The translations under genes were made by a program, and so were the position numbers. From Candidatus Adlerbacteria bacterium (lineage in GTDB: Bacteria > Patescibacteriota > Minisyncoccia > Phycocordibacterales > SBAW01), in NCBI GenBank assembly GCA_903884345.1, contig CAISEE010000023.1, positions 1-37,320 of the forward strand: DNA of 37,320 nucleotides, in the 5' to 3' direction. The notes beneath the pieces were generated by a model. That model searched no databases and was not told the origin of the DNA. It saw only the letters and a list, made by a program, of their open reading frames with translations. Shown piece by piece: positions 29,786-37,290 of the stretch; the stretch's first letter is position 1, and every line of letters begins with the position of its first letter.

Positions 29786-30337
29786 GTGGAGAAAAAACAG
29801 ATTTTCATGATTCTCGGATTGGTCGCCTTCGCCATCTTCGTGCGTCTCGCCTTTCACCTGCCCAACGCGACCCCAATCACGGCGCTGGCCTTGGTCTCAA
29901 GCCTCTACATCGGCCGACGCTGGGCCGTCATCGTGCCGCTTGTCGCACTCTTTCTCTCGGACCTTTTGATCGGCTTCTACGACTGGCGCGTGATGCTCGC
30001 CGTTTACGGCTCGTTTGCAAGTATCGGCGTCGCAAGCATGCTTTTGCGAAAGTACCCAACCAAACTCGTGGGCGCAGGCCTCACGCTGGGCTCGTCGCTG
30101 TTCTTCTTTCTCACCACCAACTTTGCCGTTTGGGCGTTCTCTCCGTGGTATGCCAAAAGCGTGGCTGGGCTCCTCTACTGCTACACCCTGGGCCTGCCCT
30201 TCTACCGCGACATGGTGCTCGGCGATATGATCTACGTCCCGCTCCTTATGGGCGTCTTCGCCTATGGTCACGTGGCCGCGCCGTACCTTCGCGCAACACG
30301 TCGAGAGCTTGCGCAAGCATTCGCCACTCGCGTATAG
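29786..30337 (+). CDS. DUF6580 / ECF S-component-like membrane protein
   Basis: 183 aa, about five or six membrane segments. Matches the DUF6580 putative-transport family: LPNATPITALALVSSLYIGRR, VPLVALFLSDLLIGFYDW, FFFLTTNFAVWAFSPWY and YCYTLGLPFYRDMVLGD. The size and fold resemble ECF transporter S-components (substrate-capture subunits that share a common energising module). Position next to DUF4430 and a cobalamin riboswitch suggests corrinoid uptake. No EcfA/EcfT genes are in the window. Start GTG 29786 is preferred (10 nt after the upstream stop); ATG 29807 is possible. Confidence 0.82.
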   Translation: MEKKQIFMILGLVAFAIFVRLAFHLPNATPITALALVSSLYIGRRWAVIVPLVALFLSDLLIGFYDWRVMLAVYGSFASIGVASMLLRKYPTKLVGAGLTLGSSLFFFLTTNFAVWAFSPWYAKSVAGLLYCYTLGLPFYRDMVLGDMIYVPLLMGVFAYGHVAAPYLRATRRELAQAFATRV

Positions 30338-30338
30338 T
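30309..30338 (+). promoter_or_regulatory. Promoter of the riboswitch transcript
   Basis: TTGCGC (30309-30314), 18-nt spacer, TATAGT (30333-30338), inside the 3' end of the DUF6580 gene. Start expected near 30345, just before the riboswitch. Confidence 0.55.
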
Positions 30339-30359
30339 TGCGCTGTTCGTTACATAGAA

Positions 30360-30454
30360 CTGAGAGTCGGGGAAGCGAGGTGCAATGCCTCCACAGTGCC
30401 GCTACGGTAAATCCAACGAGCAATCGACGGATGAGTCCGAATACCGACCCTCAG
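30360..30454 (+). promoter_or_regulatory. Cobalamin riboswitch
   Basis: Compact aptamer closed by CTGAGAGTCGG (30360-30370) / CCGACCCTCAG (30444-30454), one mismatch. Core motifs in order: GGGGAA, the hairpin GAGGTGCAATGCCTC, GTGCCGCTACGGTAA (consensus GxCCCGCxACUGUxA), and the B12 box GAGTCCGAATACC (consensus AAGxCAGxAxACC). Downstream, GCCT-cgagca-AGGC (30474-30487) can cover the AAGG that precedes ATG 30490, which points to translational control: B12 bound, start hidden. The missing 5' peripheral arm makes it look like a short, class II-type variant. Confidence 0.85.
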
Positions 30455-30489
30455 CGATATTTATTCACATAAAGCCTCGAGCAAGGCGT

Positions 30490-32520
30490 ATGCCATACAC
30501 AAACTCAACAGCCGTGCGTGTGTTCCTGTTCGCTACCCTTTTAACACTCACTCTCCCCTTTGCCGCGGCGCGTGCCGATGACGCGTCGAGCACGCCCGAC
30601 GTTGCAACGACGACGCCGAACGTCTCACTCGCAACCAGCACTCCCCCGGTCGCGACAACAACGCCCATTCTTCCACCGAGCGTCCCCATTCACCTCGAGA
30701 TTGATACGGCGACCACGACACTCTTTTCAGATTACCTGACGGTCGACGCGTGCGCGCCCGACACCATCGGTGGCGCCGAGACGGTCAACCTCATGTGCGC
30801 GATTAACCAGACGAATCTGCCCACCTCATGGACACCCTCGTCGCAGTACATGTTCCTCAACTCGATCAGCGGCGCCGCAAACGACTACGCAGCAAACAAC
30901 TATTGGGGCTGGTTCTCGAACGCAGTCTACGGGCAGACGGCCATGAACGTGCACCCGCTGACCAGTGGCGAGGATCTTCTCGTTACGATCGGCCGCATGC
31001 CACTCTCAATCAGCGCGACCACGCTGGCGCCACAGGTCGGCGACATTGCGACGATTACCGTGTCGCACTTTGCCTTCGACGCCAACTACAACCCTATTTG
31101 GCAACCTGCGCAAAACGGCATGGTGTACATCGCGGGGCAAAGCTACCCGACCGACGTAAACGGCCAAGTCGCCTTCACCGCCACCTCGACCGACCCACTT
31201 GATGTCTACGCGACCGTCGACGGTTTTTTGCCGAGTAAACACATCGCACTTCTGCCGACCGCAGCACCCGCGGCACCCGCCCCAATCGCGACCGGAGACT
31301 CGACCGGCATCACGCCCGCGCCGAGTACCTCGGCCTCGACCGGCAACGCCTCAGCCGCACTCGCATTTTTGCTCTCGCAGCAGAAGGCCGACGGCTCGTT
31401 TACGGGTAGCTTCATCGACGACTGGGCGGCGCTCGCACTCGCTCAAAGCACCGCACCACAGGCTGCGAAGAACGCTCTCAAAACCTCCCTTGCGGCACAA
31501 CAGCAATTCGACTCCGTGACCGACTACGAGCGCCGCGCGATGGCAAACGAGGCACTGGGGCAGGACCCAAACGCGGGCGCTGACCCGATCGCACACATCA
31601 CCACATCGTTTGACGGCACACAAATCGGCGACAAAAACCTCACGACCGACGACATCTTCGCACTCTTCCCACTCACCCACGCCGGGTACACGGTGAATGA
31701 TTCACTCATACAAAAAGAAGTCGCGCACGTGCTTTCGGCACAGTCCACTAATGGCTCGTTCGACACGAGCGTCGACGTCACGGCAGCCGCCATACAGGCA
31801 CTCGCGCCGCTGACCTCAATCGACGGTGTCACTGCGGCGCTTGCCAAAGCGCGCACCTACCTGGCCGCGCGCGAGCAGCCAAATGGTTGCTTTGGCAACG
31901 ACTTCTCGACCAGCTGGGCGATGCAGGCCATTGCGGCACTCGGCGAGAATCCTGCCAACTGGGCAGCTTCAAACGGTGGCAACCCGCTGACTTGCTTGGC
32001 GACGTACCAGCAGCAAGACGGCGGGTTCGAGTCCACGACCACCGACCAAAACACCCGCATCTGGGCGACCTCGTACGCGCTGCTCGCGCTTCAGAACAAG
32101 ACTTGGAACTTGCTCTTGCACACCTTCGCGAAGCAGGACGCACCCTCGACCGGTGGCTCGTCGCTAAGCATCACGGTTGCAACCAGCACCGCGACCACGA
32201 CTCCGCCTATCGCGGCAACCTCGACGACGCCAGTCCTCCTCATCGCGACCTCGACCCCGGCAGTGGTGCAGAGCACGGCGACATCGACCGCGACCACGAC
32301 GCCTAATCGCATCCACACAGCGCTGCGGCGAAAACATGAAGGGATCATCGGCACGAGTGTCGCCACGGTGGCGCTGCGCCCTGCCACAGCCTCGACAATC
32401 GCACCCGAAACACAGGTTGCCGGTGTCGGCGCGGCCACTCTCCCCGCAGAGACGCACGGCGGTGTACGCGGATTCTTCGCCTCGCTCTGGCGTCGCATTC
32501 TCTCGACGTTTACGAAATAG
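30490..32520 (+). CDS. Secreted transcobalamin-like protein: DUF4430 + Ig-like + alpha/alpha toroid
   Basis: 676 aa. Signal peptide (residues 1-29, cleavage after AAARA), Thr/Pro linker (30-70), a DUF4430-like domain (about 75-167, with YMFLNSISG and NNYWGWFSNA), an Ig-like domain (about 168-255), a Pro/Thr/Ala linker, then an alpha/alpha toroid (about 284-540) with at least five QW-like repeats (LLSQQKADGSF, VLSAQSTNGSFD, AAREQPNGCFG, YQQQDGGFES). A Thr-rich stalk and basic amphipathic end (FFASLWRRILSTF) follow. The toroid is the fold of the alpha domain of intrinsic factor/transcobalamin and of prenyltransferases. With the riboswitch in its leader, extracellular corrinoid binding is the best guess. 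Start 30490 is used because the upstream in-frame ATG (30385) lies inside the riboswitch. Confidence 0.85.
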   Translation: MPYTNSTAVRVFLFATLLTLTLPFAAARADDASSTPDVATTTPNVSLATSTPPVATTTPILPPSVPIHLEIDTATTTLFSDYLTVDACAPDTIGGAETVNLMCAINQTNLPTSWTPSSQYMFLNSISGAANDYAANNYWGWFSNAVYGQTAMNVHPLTSGEDLLVTIGRMPLSISATTLAPQVGDIATITVSHFAFDANYNPIWQPAQNGMVYIAGQSYPTDVNGQVAFTATSTDPLDVYATVDGFLPSKHIALLPTAAPAAPAPIATGDSTGITPAPSTSASTGNASAALAFLLSQQKADGSFTGSFIDDWAALALAQSTAPQAAKNALKTSLAAQQQFDSVTDYERRAMANEALGQDPNAGADPIAHITTSFDGTQIGDKNLTTDDIFALFPLTHAGYTVNDSLIQKEVAHVLSAQSTNGSFDTSVDVTAAAIQALAPLTSIDGVTAALAKARTYLAAREQPNGCFGNDFSTSWAMQAIAALGENPANWAASNGGNPLTCLATYQQQDGGFESTTTDQNTRIWATSYALLALQNKTWNLLLHTFAKQDAPSTGGSSLSITVATSTATTTPPIAATSTTPVLLIATSTPAVVQSTATSTATTTPNRIHTALRRKHEGIIGTSVATVALRPATASTIAPETQVAGVGAATLPAETHGGVRGFFASLWRRILSTFTK

Positions 32521-32547
32521 CAGGCCAACCGCCGTATTACGGCCTGC
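32520..32547 (+). terminator. Terminator-like hairpin
   Basis: GCAGGCC (32520-32526) / GGCCTGC (32541-32547), 7 bp, no U tract. Weak; may only stabilise the 3' end. Confidence 0.4.
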
Positions 32548-32582
32548 GACACGCATCTGTAGAGTTGATATACTGAGTGAAC

Positions 32583-33941
32583 GTGAAGCTGCGCGTAATC
32601 CCCTTCGTCGTGCCGGTTCTGCTATCACTCTCTTTCGTCGTGCTTCTATCGGCACCTCGCGCACATGCGCTGACGCCGGCCGAGCGCGCACAGCTTGAGG
32701 CACAGTTGGCGCAAGTCGAGGCCGATCAAGCGGCGGCGCAACAGGCACTCTCGGTCGCGCAATCAAAATCCTCGTCGCTCCAAACCGACCTCGCCATCAT
32801 CGCCGCCAAAATCAAGACCGAGCAGCTCGACATCCAAAAGAAGAAGCTCCAGATTCAGACGCTCGGCAACACCATCTCGACCAAGCAAAGCGAAATTAAC
32901 AGCCTCGACGCGCAGATTGCAAAAAACAAGCAATCGGTCGGCGCGATGTTTCGCGACCTCGCACAAAACGATGACGAGTCGCTTTTGGCTATCGCGCTTG
33001 GCAACCAGACCCTGTCGCAGTTCTTCGACGACGCCATTACGCTGGTGTCGCTGCAGCAGCAGATTGACACGCTCTCATCGCAGCTCGCCGTCGACGAGGC
33101 ATCGAGCACCGCGGCCAAGCAGACGCTCGTCGTCAAACAAAACTCGGTGAGCGATGCACTCTACGCCATTCAGCAGGAGCAAAAAATCGTGCAGGCAAAC
33201 CAGGCACAGCAGCAGCAACTCCTCTCGGTGGGCAAGTTAAGCGAGAAGGCGTACTCGACGCTCGTGGCACAAAAGAAGAAAGAGGCCGCCGCGATTAACG
33301 CAAAACTCTTCGCCCTCGCCGGTGGATCGAACCCCATCCCTTTCGGCACCGCCTACCAGTACGCGCTCGCCGCGCAAAAGGCGACCGGTGTCGACCCCGC
33401 CTTCCTCTTGGCCATCATGACGCAGGAGTCGAACTTGGGATCAAACCAAGGGACCTGCTACCTCACCGACACCAACACGGGCGCGGGCGTGAGCGTTAAA
33501 TCGGGCAAAGTCTACAGCAAGGTCATGAACCCCACGCGTGACGTGCCGCCCTATTTGCAAATCACGTCGGCACTCGGGGTCGACGCGCTTCACACCACGG
33601 TCTCGTGCCCGCAGTCGGTCGGCTGGGGCGGCGCCATGGGGCCGGCGCAGTTCATCGCCTCGACGTGGGTCTTGCTTTCAAGCCGCGTCACGTCGTCGCT
33701 CGGGCAAAGTGGCATGGCCAACCCCTGGAACGCGCAGCACGCCTTCGTCGCCTCGGCGCTCTACCTGGCCGACCTCGGTGCCGCAAGTGGCGGCTACACT
33801 GCCGAAAGTAATGCCGCGTGCCGCTACTACTCGGGCAGCTCCTGCAGCAAATCGTCGCTCATCGCCAGTTACGGCACGAGCGTGATGTCGCTTGCCGCGA
33901 CGATTCAGACCACCGAAATCAACAAACTTCTCGGGCAGTAA
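32583..33941 (+). CDS. Secreted coiled-coil lytic transglycosylase-like protein
   Basis: 452 aa. Signal peptide (about residues 1-28, ends APRAHA), a long coiled coil (about 30-220, EnvC/PcsB-like, Gln/Ala/Lys heptads), then a transglycosylase-like domain (about 240-440): ATGVDPAFLLAIMTQESNLGSN with a probable catalytic Glu, WGGAMGPAQFIASTW, NPWNAQHAFVASALYLADLG. It would cleave peptidoglycan glycan strands; the coiled coil suggests control by a membrane partner at the division site. TATACT (32569-32574) ends 8 nt before GTG 32583; a GTG at 32577 is also in frame. Confidence 0.88.
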   Translation: MKLRVIPFVVPVLLSLSFVVLLSAPRAHALTPAERAQLEAQLAQVEADQAAAQQALSVAQSKSSSLQTDLAIIAAKIKTEQLDIQKKKLQIQTLGNTISTKQSEINSLDAQIAKNKQSVGAMFRDLAQNDDESLLAIALGNQTLSQFFDDAITLVSLQQQIDTLSSQLAVDEASSTAAKQTLVVKQNSVSDALYAIQQEQKIVQANQAQQQQLLSVGKLSEKAYSTLVAQKKKEAAAINAKLFALAGGSNPIPFGTAYQYALAAQKATGVDPAFLLAIMTQESNLGSNQGTCYLTDTNTGAGVSVKSGKVYSKVMNPTRDVPPYLQITSALGVDALHTTVSCPQSVGWGGAMGPAQFIASTWVLLSSRVTSSLGQSGMANPWNAQHAFVASALYLADLGAASGGYTAESNAACRYYSGSSCSKSSLIASYGTSVMSLAATIQTTEINKLLGQ

Positions 33942-33994
33942 ATCGTGGCGCAAAGATAATCTCACCGTCACGCGGCGCGTGCTACACTTTTTGC

Positions 33995-34687
33995 ATGGAT
34001 ATCAAAGACAAAGTCGCCATCGTCACCGGCGCCTCGGCGGGAATCGGCCTTTCGCTCGCGCATGCGCTGTCGGCACAAGGCGCTACCGTCGTCTTGGCTG
34101 CCCGCTCGGGAGCAAAACTCGACGCACTGTCGCACGAGATTCCCAACTCATTCCCGATTGTGGCCGACATGCGTCGCCCCGAGGACATCACGAACCTCGT
34201 CGAGAAGACGCTCGCGAAGTTCGGCCGCATCGATATACTCGTCAACAACGCGGGGCAAGGACTGCGCGCGCCGATTGAAGAGATCGACCTCGAGCAGTAC
34301 CGCGACATCGTCGAACTCAACGTCTTTGGCGTGCTCTTGGCGATGCAAGCAGTCATCCCGCTGATGCGTGCACAGGGCGGCGGACTGATTCTCAACGTCA
34401 GCTCGATGGTGTCGAAGAACTACTTCCCCGAGTTGGCCGCCTATGCCTCGACCAAGTACGCGCTCAATGCGCTGACGCTCACCGCACGCCAAGAGCTCGC
34501 GGCCGACCACATCAGCGTCTGCCTCTTTCATCCCAAAATGACCGCCACCGACTTCGGGCAAAATGCGCACGGCACACCGTACGTCTCGGCCGCCGGTCGC
34601 CCGGGGATGGAGGTCGACACCCCGCGCCAGGTCGCCGAACACATCATCAAACAAATCGAATCCGAGGAAGCCGAGGCGCACATGTAG
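33995..34687 (+). CDS. Short-chain dehydrogenase/reductase
   Basis: 230 aa, classical SDR. Cofactor motif TGASAGIG (residues 11-18), NNAG, catalytic Ser in NVSSMVSK, YASTK (Tyr and Lys). The Arg in AARSG after beta 2 favours NADP(H). Substrate not predictable; it belongs to the broad short-chain oxidoreductase group that includes YdfG-like enzymes. TACACT ends 6 nt before the ATG; no Shine-Dalgarno. Confidence 0.92.
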   Translation: MDIKDKVAIVTGASAGIGLSLAHALSAQGATVVLAARSGAKLDALSHEIPNSFPIVADMRRPEDITNLVEKTLAKFGRIDILVNNAGQGLRAPIEEIDLEQYRDIVELNVFGVLLAMQAVIPLMRAQGGGLILNVSSMVSKNYFPELAAYASTKYALNALTLTARQELAADHISVCLFHPKMTATDFGQNAHGTPYVSAAGRPGMEVDTPRQVAEHIIKQIESEEAEAHM

Positions 34688-34699
34688 TACCCCGCAGCA

Positions 34700-35035
34700 T
34701 TAAAAAGTCGGATTACCGTAGAGGAGCGCACCGAGGAACACGAGCCCGTTGAAGAAAAACCACAGCGTGTAGGTCATGACGATGGGTCGCTCGCGGTGTG
34801 CCACGCCGTAAAGTATCCACGGGATATCGAGCAGCGTGAAGCCGCCCCAGGTGTAGAGCGACACGCCCGACGCATCGTGCAAAAGAAAAATCTTCGCCAA
34901 CTGCGGGATGGTCATGAGCGGCCCCACGATGCCGACGATGTAGATGACCCGGTCGAGCAGCCGAAGCAGTACCGAGCGCGCCGGAAACGGCTCCTTTCTT
35001 TTTCGTGCAAACAAGTGCGGATGCAGTTGTACCAT
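34700..35035 (-). CDS. SemiSWEET/PQ-loop-like small transporter
   Basis: 111 aa, three membrane segments. First span IYIVGIVGPLMTIPQLAKIFLL carries the PQ motif, the second has LYTWGGFTLLDIPWILYGV, and the third ends the protein. This is the triple-helix-bundle layout of SemiSWEETs, which dimerise to move sugars; the basic 30-residue N-terminus is longer than usual. Substrate unknown. TATACT lies 7 nt before the start, back to back with the promoter of the 35072 gene. Confidence 0.8.
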   Translation of the reverse strand: MVQLHPHLFARKRKEPFPARSVLLRLLDRVIYIVGIVGPLMTIPQLAKIFLLHDASGVSLYTWGGFTLLDIPWILYGVAHRERPIVMTYTLWFFFNGLVFLGALLYGNPTF

Positions 35036-35071
35036 ACTAGTGAGTATACCGTACTGTTGTATACTAGGTAC

Positions 35072-36028
35072 ATGCATTTGGAAGGACTGGCGAGAGCGAG
35101 ACCACCACAAGAGCGCGAGCGTGCTGACTCAGTCGAGACGGTGCAGCAACTCATTGAGCGCATTCGAAACGGTGGTATGCCGCACCTGGATGCGCACGTC
35201 GAAGAACTCTACGAGCAAACCATCGGCGACGCCAAACGAAACATTCTCGACGCATTCCTCGAAAAGACGCCCAGCAGCACGCAGGCATGGTTTGCAAAAC
35301 GCCGATCACAGGCCGAGGCGAAGCGGTCGACTCGTCGCAACAGCGCCGAGACTCAAGCGTCGACCGTCGAACCTTCGCCATTTTCGGTCCCCGGGGCTAT
35401 GGGCGAATACTACCTGGCCAGTGGCATCACCGCCGGCGTCATCGGTACGGCACACGAAATAGCCAACGACTCGTCAATCGCCCGCGTCAGCAAGCTCATC
35501 GACGCATCCGAGGCGGCCATGATAAACCCCGATGATGCCGAGACGACCGACGCTCGCCGGCAGCTACTTGCCGTGGCCGATGAGGTGCTGCGCCGCAATG
35601 GCAACAACGCAATCGGGCTGCGTGCAATAAGCCACGCGCAACTCCTTACACTACGATCGGCGGCACGACGTGCCTCGCTCTCGCTCCTGCGCGAGCCCGG
35701 CACGACGGAGTCAGAAGAGGAACGCACGGTCGTCGAGCGATTAATCGACGGTGAGCGAGACATCCTGGCCCGCGATGCCGAAACTCTCGCGAGCGTGCTC
35801 CTGCGATTTAGCGACGACGCGCTCGACGACCGCGACCACGCACTCGCGCGGTTTGCCGAAGGCCACGACCCTCTCTCGAGAATGAGCCGCTACATTATGG
35901 GATTCGTTCGTGGAGCCGCCATCAGCGCGACCGGTATACCAGAGGAAACAATCGCCGAAACCGTCAAACGTCTTACGCCCACAAAACGAATTACCACAGC
36001 GACCGCCACCACCCGCTATGCCAACTGA
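35072..36028 (+). CDS. Hypothetical soluble helical protein, 318 aa
   Basis: No family recognised. Almost entirely helical, Arg/Glu/Ala-rich, with a disordered Ser/Thr stretch near residues 80-105 and one mildly hydrophobic Gly-rich segment (about 110-128, GEYYLASGITAGVIGTAHEI). The high-GC codon use fits the genome. TATACT (35060-35065) ends 6 nt before ATG 35072. The next gene overlaps its stop by 11 nt, so the two are translationally linked and probably work together. Confidence 0.7.
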   Translation: MHLEGLARARPPQERERADSVETVQQLIERIRNGGMPHLDAHVEELYEQTIGDAKRNILDAFLEKTPSSTQAWFAKRRSQAEAKRSTRRNSAETQASTVEPSPFSVPGAMGEYYLASGITAGVIGTAHEIANDSSIARVSKLIDASEAAMINPDDAETTDARRQLLAVADEVLRRNGNNAIGLRAISHAQLLTLRSAARRASLSLLREPGTTESEEERTVVERLIDGERDILARDAETLASVLLRFSDDALDDRDHALARFAEGHDPLSRMSRYIMGFVRGAAISATGIPEETIAETVKRLTPTKRITTATATTRYAN

Positions 36029-36356
36029 AACCACCCACCGACAACTCATCGAACATTTGGTCGAAGGCGCCATCGCCGAGGCGGGTCTTGTCGTACCCGA
36101 GGCGCAATTGAAAGAACTCGTCATGATCCTCACCGAGCGCGTGAGCGTCATGATTTTTATGGAACTCCTCTCGGCACTGTCGCCTGCCCAGGCTGCCGCC
36201 GTACAGGCCTCGATCGAAGCCGACGGCGACCCCAAAGATATGATCGAGCGCCTGCGCACCGAGTTGCCCGACTTTGGCCCCCGTTTTGCCGCCGCCCTGG
36301 TGCGCAGCTACGAGGAAATCAGCCGCGACCTCACCGCAGCGGCAAAGAAAAAATAA
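36018..36356 (+). CDS. Small helical protein, probable DUF5663 family
   Basis: 112 aa, all helical. The pattern VVPEAQLKELVMILTERVSVMIFMELLSALS, then a short acidic turn and LRTELPDFGPRFAAALVRSYEEI, resembles DUF5663 proteins, which are common in CPR genomes and have no known function. Start 36018 overlaps the end of the upstream gene (11 nt), a typical coupled start. A terminator follows after 13 nt. Confidence 0.7.
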   Translation: MPTETTHRQLIEHLVEGAIAEAGLVVPEAQLKELVMILTERVSVMIFMELLSALSPAQAAAVQASIEADGDPKDMIERLRTELPDFGPRFAAALVRSYEEISRDLTAAAKKK

Positions 36357-36369
36357 AACAGCGGTTAGC

Positions 36370-36392
36370 GAAGCTCCCCATAAGGGAGCTTC
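36370..36392. terminator. Bidirectional terminator hairpin
   Basis: GAAGCTCCC (36370-36378) / GGGAGCTTC (36384-36392), 9 bp, 5-nt loop, between the convergent 36018-36356 and 36428-36967 genes. Confidence 0.75.
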
Positions 36393-36427
36393 TTGGTTGG
36401 ACGGTCTGCGTCGATTGAAGAGCAGTA

Positions 36428-36967
36428 TCAAGGTCGTGACATTAAGGTGATTCGCACGGGGATAATCCCCTGCCGCAAATCAAAGCCAATGGCAGCCGCA
36501 GCCGCCGGGCTAAGGTCAAGGTGCGATTGGTGTGTCGCACGCCTGACCCTTCGCAAGTGAAGTGAAACGCCGCTTCGCGAAGGACATGCCATACGATCTT
36601 GTAGCACGAATACAGAACTCCTATTGTTGGTAAGATTGGTCACTTGCACGGCCGAACCCAGCGGGTAGAGGTCGCAGTACGTTGCGGCGATCGTCGCATC
36701 GTTTCGATTGAAGCGATGCCCGTTGGCCATGGGTGCTGAACCGGTGTACCAGGTAGCGTACGTAAAGGTAGGCCGCTCGGCCCTCCCGAGACTCGGCAGG
36801 GCGATAAGCGCGAGCGGCACGAGCAATCTTTTCAATGTTTTGTAACTCCCGTTTTGCGACAGGGCGCACACGAGTAAGGCACCTCCTCCCACGGATGCCT
36901 TAATTAATCGTGCGAACCCCAACGCGCTACTAAGTGTACCCCTCGAACCTGAAATATGGTGCAGCAT
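36428..36967 (-). CDS. RlpA-like double-psi beta-barrel protein with an insertion
   Basis: 179 aa. The C-terminal 110 residues match RlpA: TYATWYTGSAPMANGHRFN, AATYCDLYPLGSAVQVTNL, VFVLQDR, then LDLSPAAAAAIG and QGIIPVRI. In RlpA the DR is followed closely by the DLS motif; here about 20 extra residues (Arg/His/Ser-rich) sit between, over the palindrome at 36541-36591. RlpA proteins are secreted peptidoglycan hydrolases or SPOR partners. The signal-like segment LKRLLVPLALIALPSLGRAE precedes the domain. Start is uncertain: ATG 36967 has TAAATT 5 nt upstream, but a TTG next to the signal segment is possible. Confidence 0.75.
   Translation of the reverse strand: MLHHISGSRGTLSSALGFARLIKASVGGGALLVCALSQNGSYKTLKRLLVPLALIALPSLGRAERPTFTYATWYTGSAPMANGHRFNRNDATIAATYCDLYPLGSAVQVTNLTNNRSSVFVLQDRMACPSRSGVSLHLRRVRRATHQSHLDLSPAAAAAIGFDLRQGIIPVRITLMSRP
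36541..36591. repeat. Palindromic element, family II, in the rlpA-like gene
   Basis: Inverted repeat built on CCTTCGC...GCGAAGG. On the plus strand it reads TGAAGTGAAAC...CTTCGCGAAGGAC.TGCC, matching TGAACGAAAC..CTTCGCAAAGACCTGCC of the ftsZ-trxB palindrome. The outer arms are less perfect here. Confidence 0.65.
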
Positions 36968-36997
36968 AATCAAATTTAACCAGCACCTCATAGTTTG

Positions 36998-37031
36998 AAA
37001 AAAAGGAAAGGCCGCAGGAAATCCCGCGGCC
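36998..37031 (-). terminator. Terminator on the minus strand
   Basis: GGCCGC (37010-37015) / GCGGCC (37026-37031), read on the minus strand, followed by TTTCC and a run of seven T. It would end a minus-strand transcript coming from beyond 37047. Confidence 0.75.
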
Positions 37032-37046
37032 CGTAGTGATGTGTGC

Positions 37047-37220
37047 CTATCCCACACGTTTGAACTGGATGATGGTAGCCGACATTTCAGGTTCGACATC
37101 GACCACGGGACTCATATCACTGAGCGAATCGAGGAGCTCATTGATGCGCCGACGCTCGGTCAAAAGGTCGGTGATCGTGGTGCTCCAATTGGCCGAGAAG
37201 GTGCAACAGCCGTTTTTGGC
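37047..37220 (-). other. Open frame without a good start, possible remnant gene or readthrough ORF
   Basis: A minus-strand frame runs from after a TAA at 37223-37221 to a TAG at 37049-37047 and is followed by a real terminator, so something is transcribed here. The encoded 58 codons look protein-like (TERRRINELLDSLSDM, then VEPEMSATIIQFKRV). The only in-frame ATG gives 22 residues, a TTG at 37163 gives 38. Upstream of the TAA the same frame is open back to an ATG near 37256. Either a short gene with a non-ATG start, or a gene broken by a stop. Confidence 0.35.
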
Positions 37221-37278
37221 TTAATGGGAAAATGTGAGGCTGTTTTGCCACACCATGGCCCAACCACAACGCAACAGC

Positions 37279-37284
37279 TACAAT
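37279..37284 (+). promoter_or_regulatory. -10 element of the last gene
   Basis: TACAAT, 6 nt before ATG 37291, the leaderless layout found throughout the window. Confidence 0.65.
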
Positions 37285-37290
37285 CAAGGT

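Noticed and set aside
30385-30489. Upstream start for the toroid protein
   Set aside because: Lies inside the cobalamin riboswitch; a secretion signal begins only at 30490.
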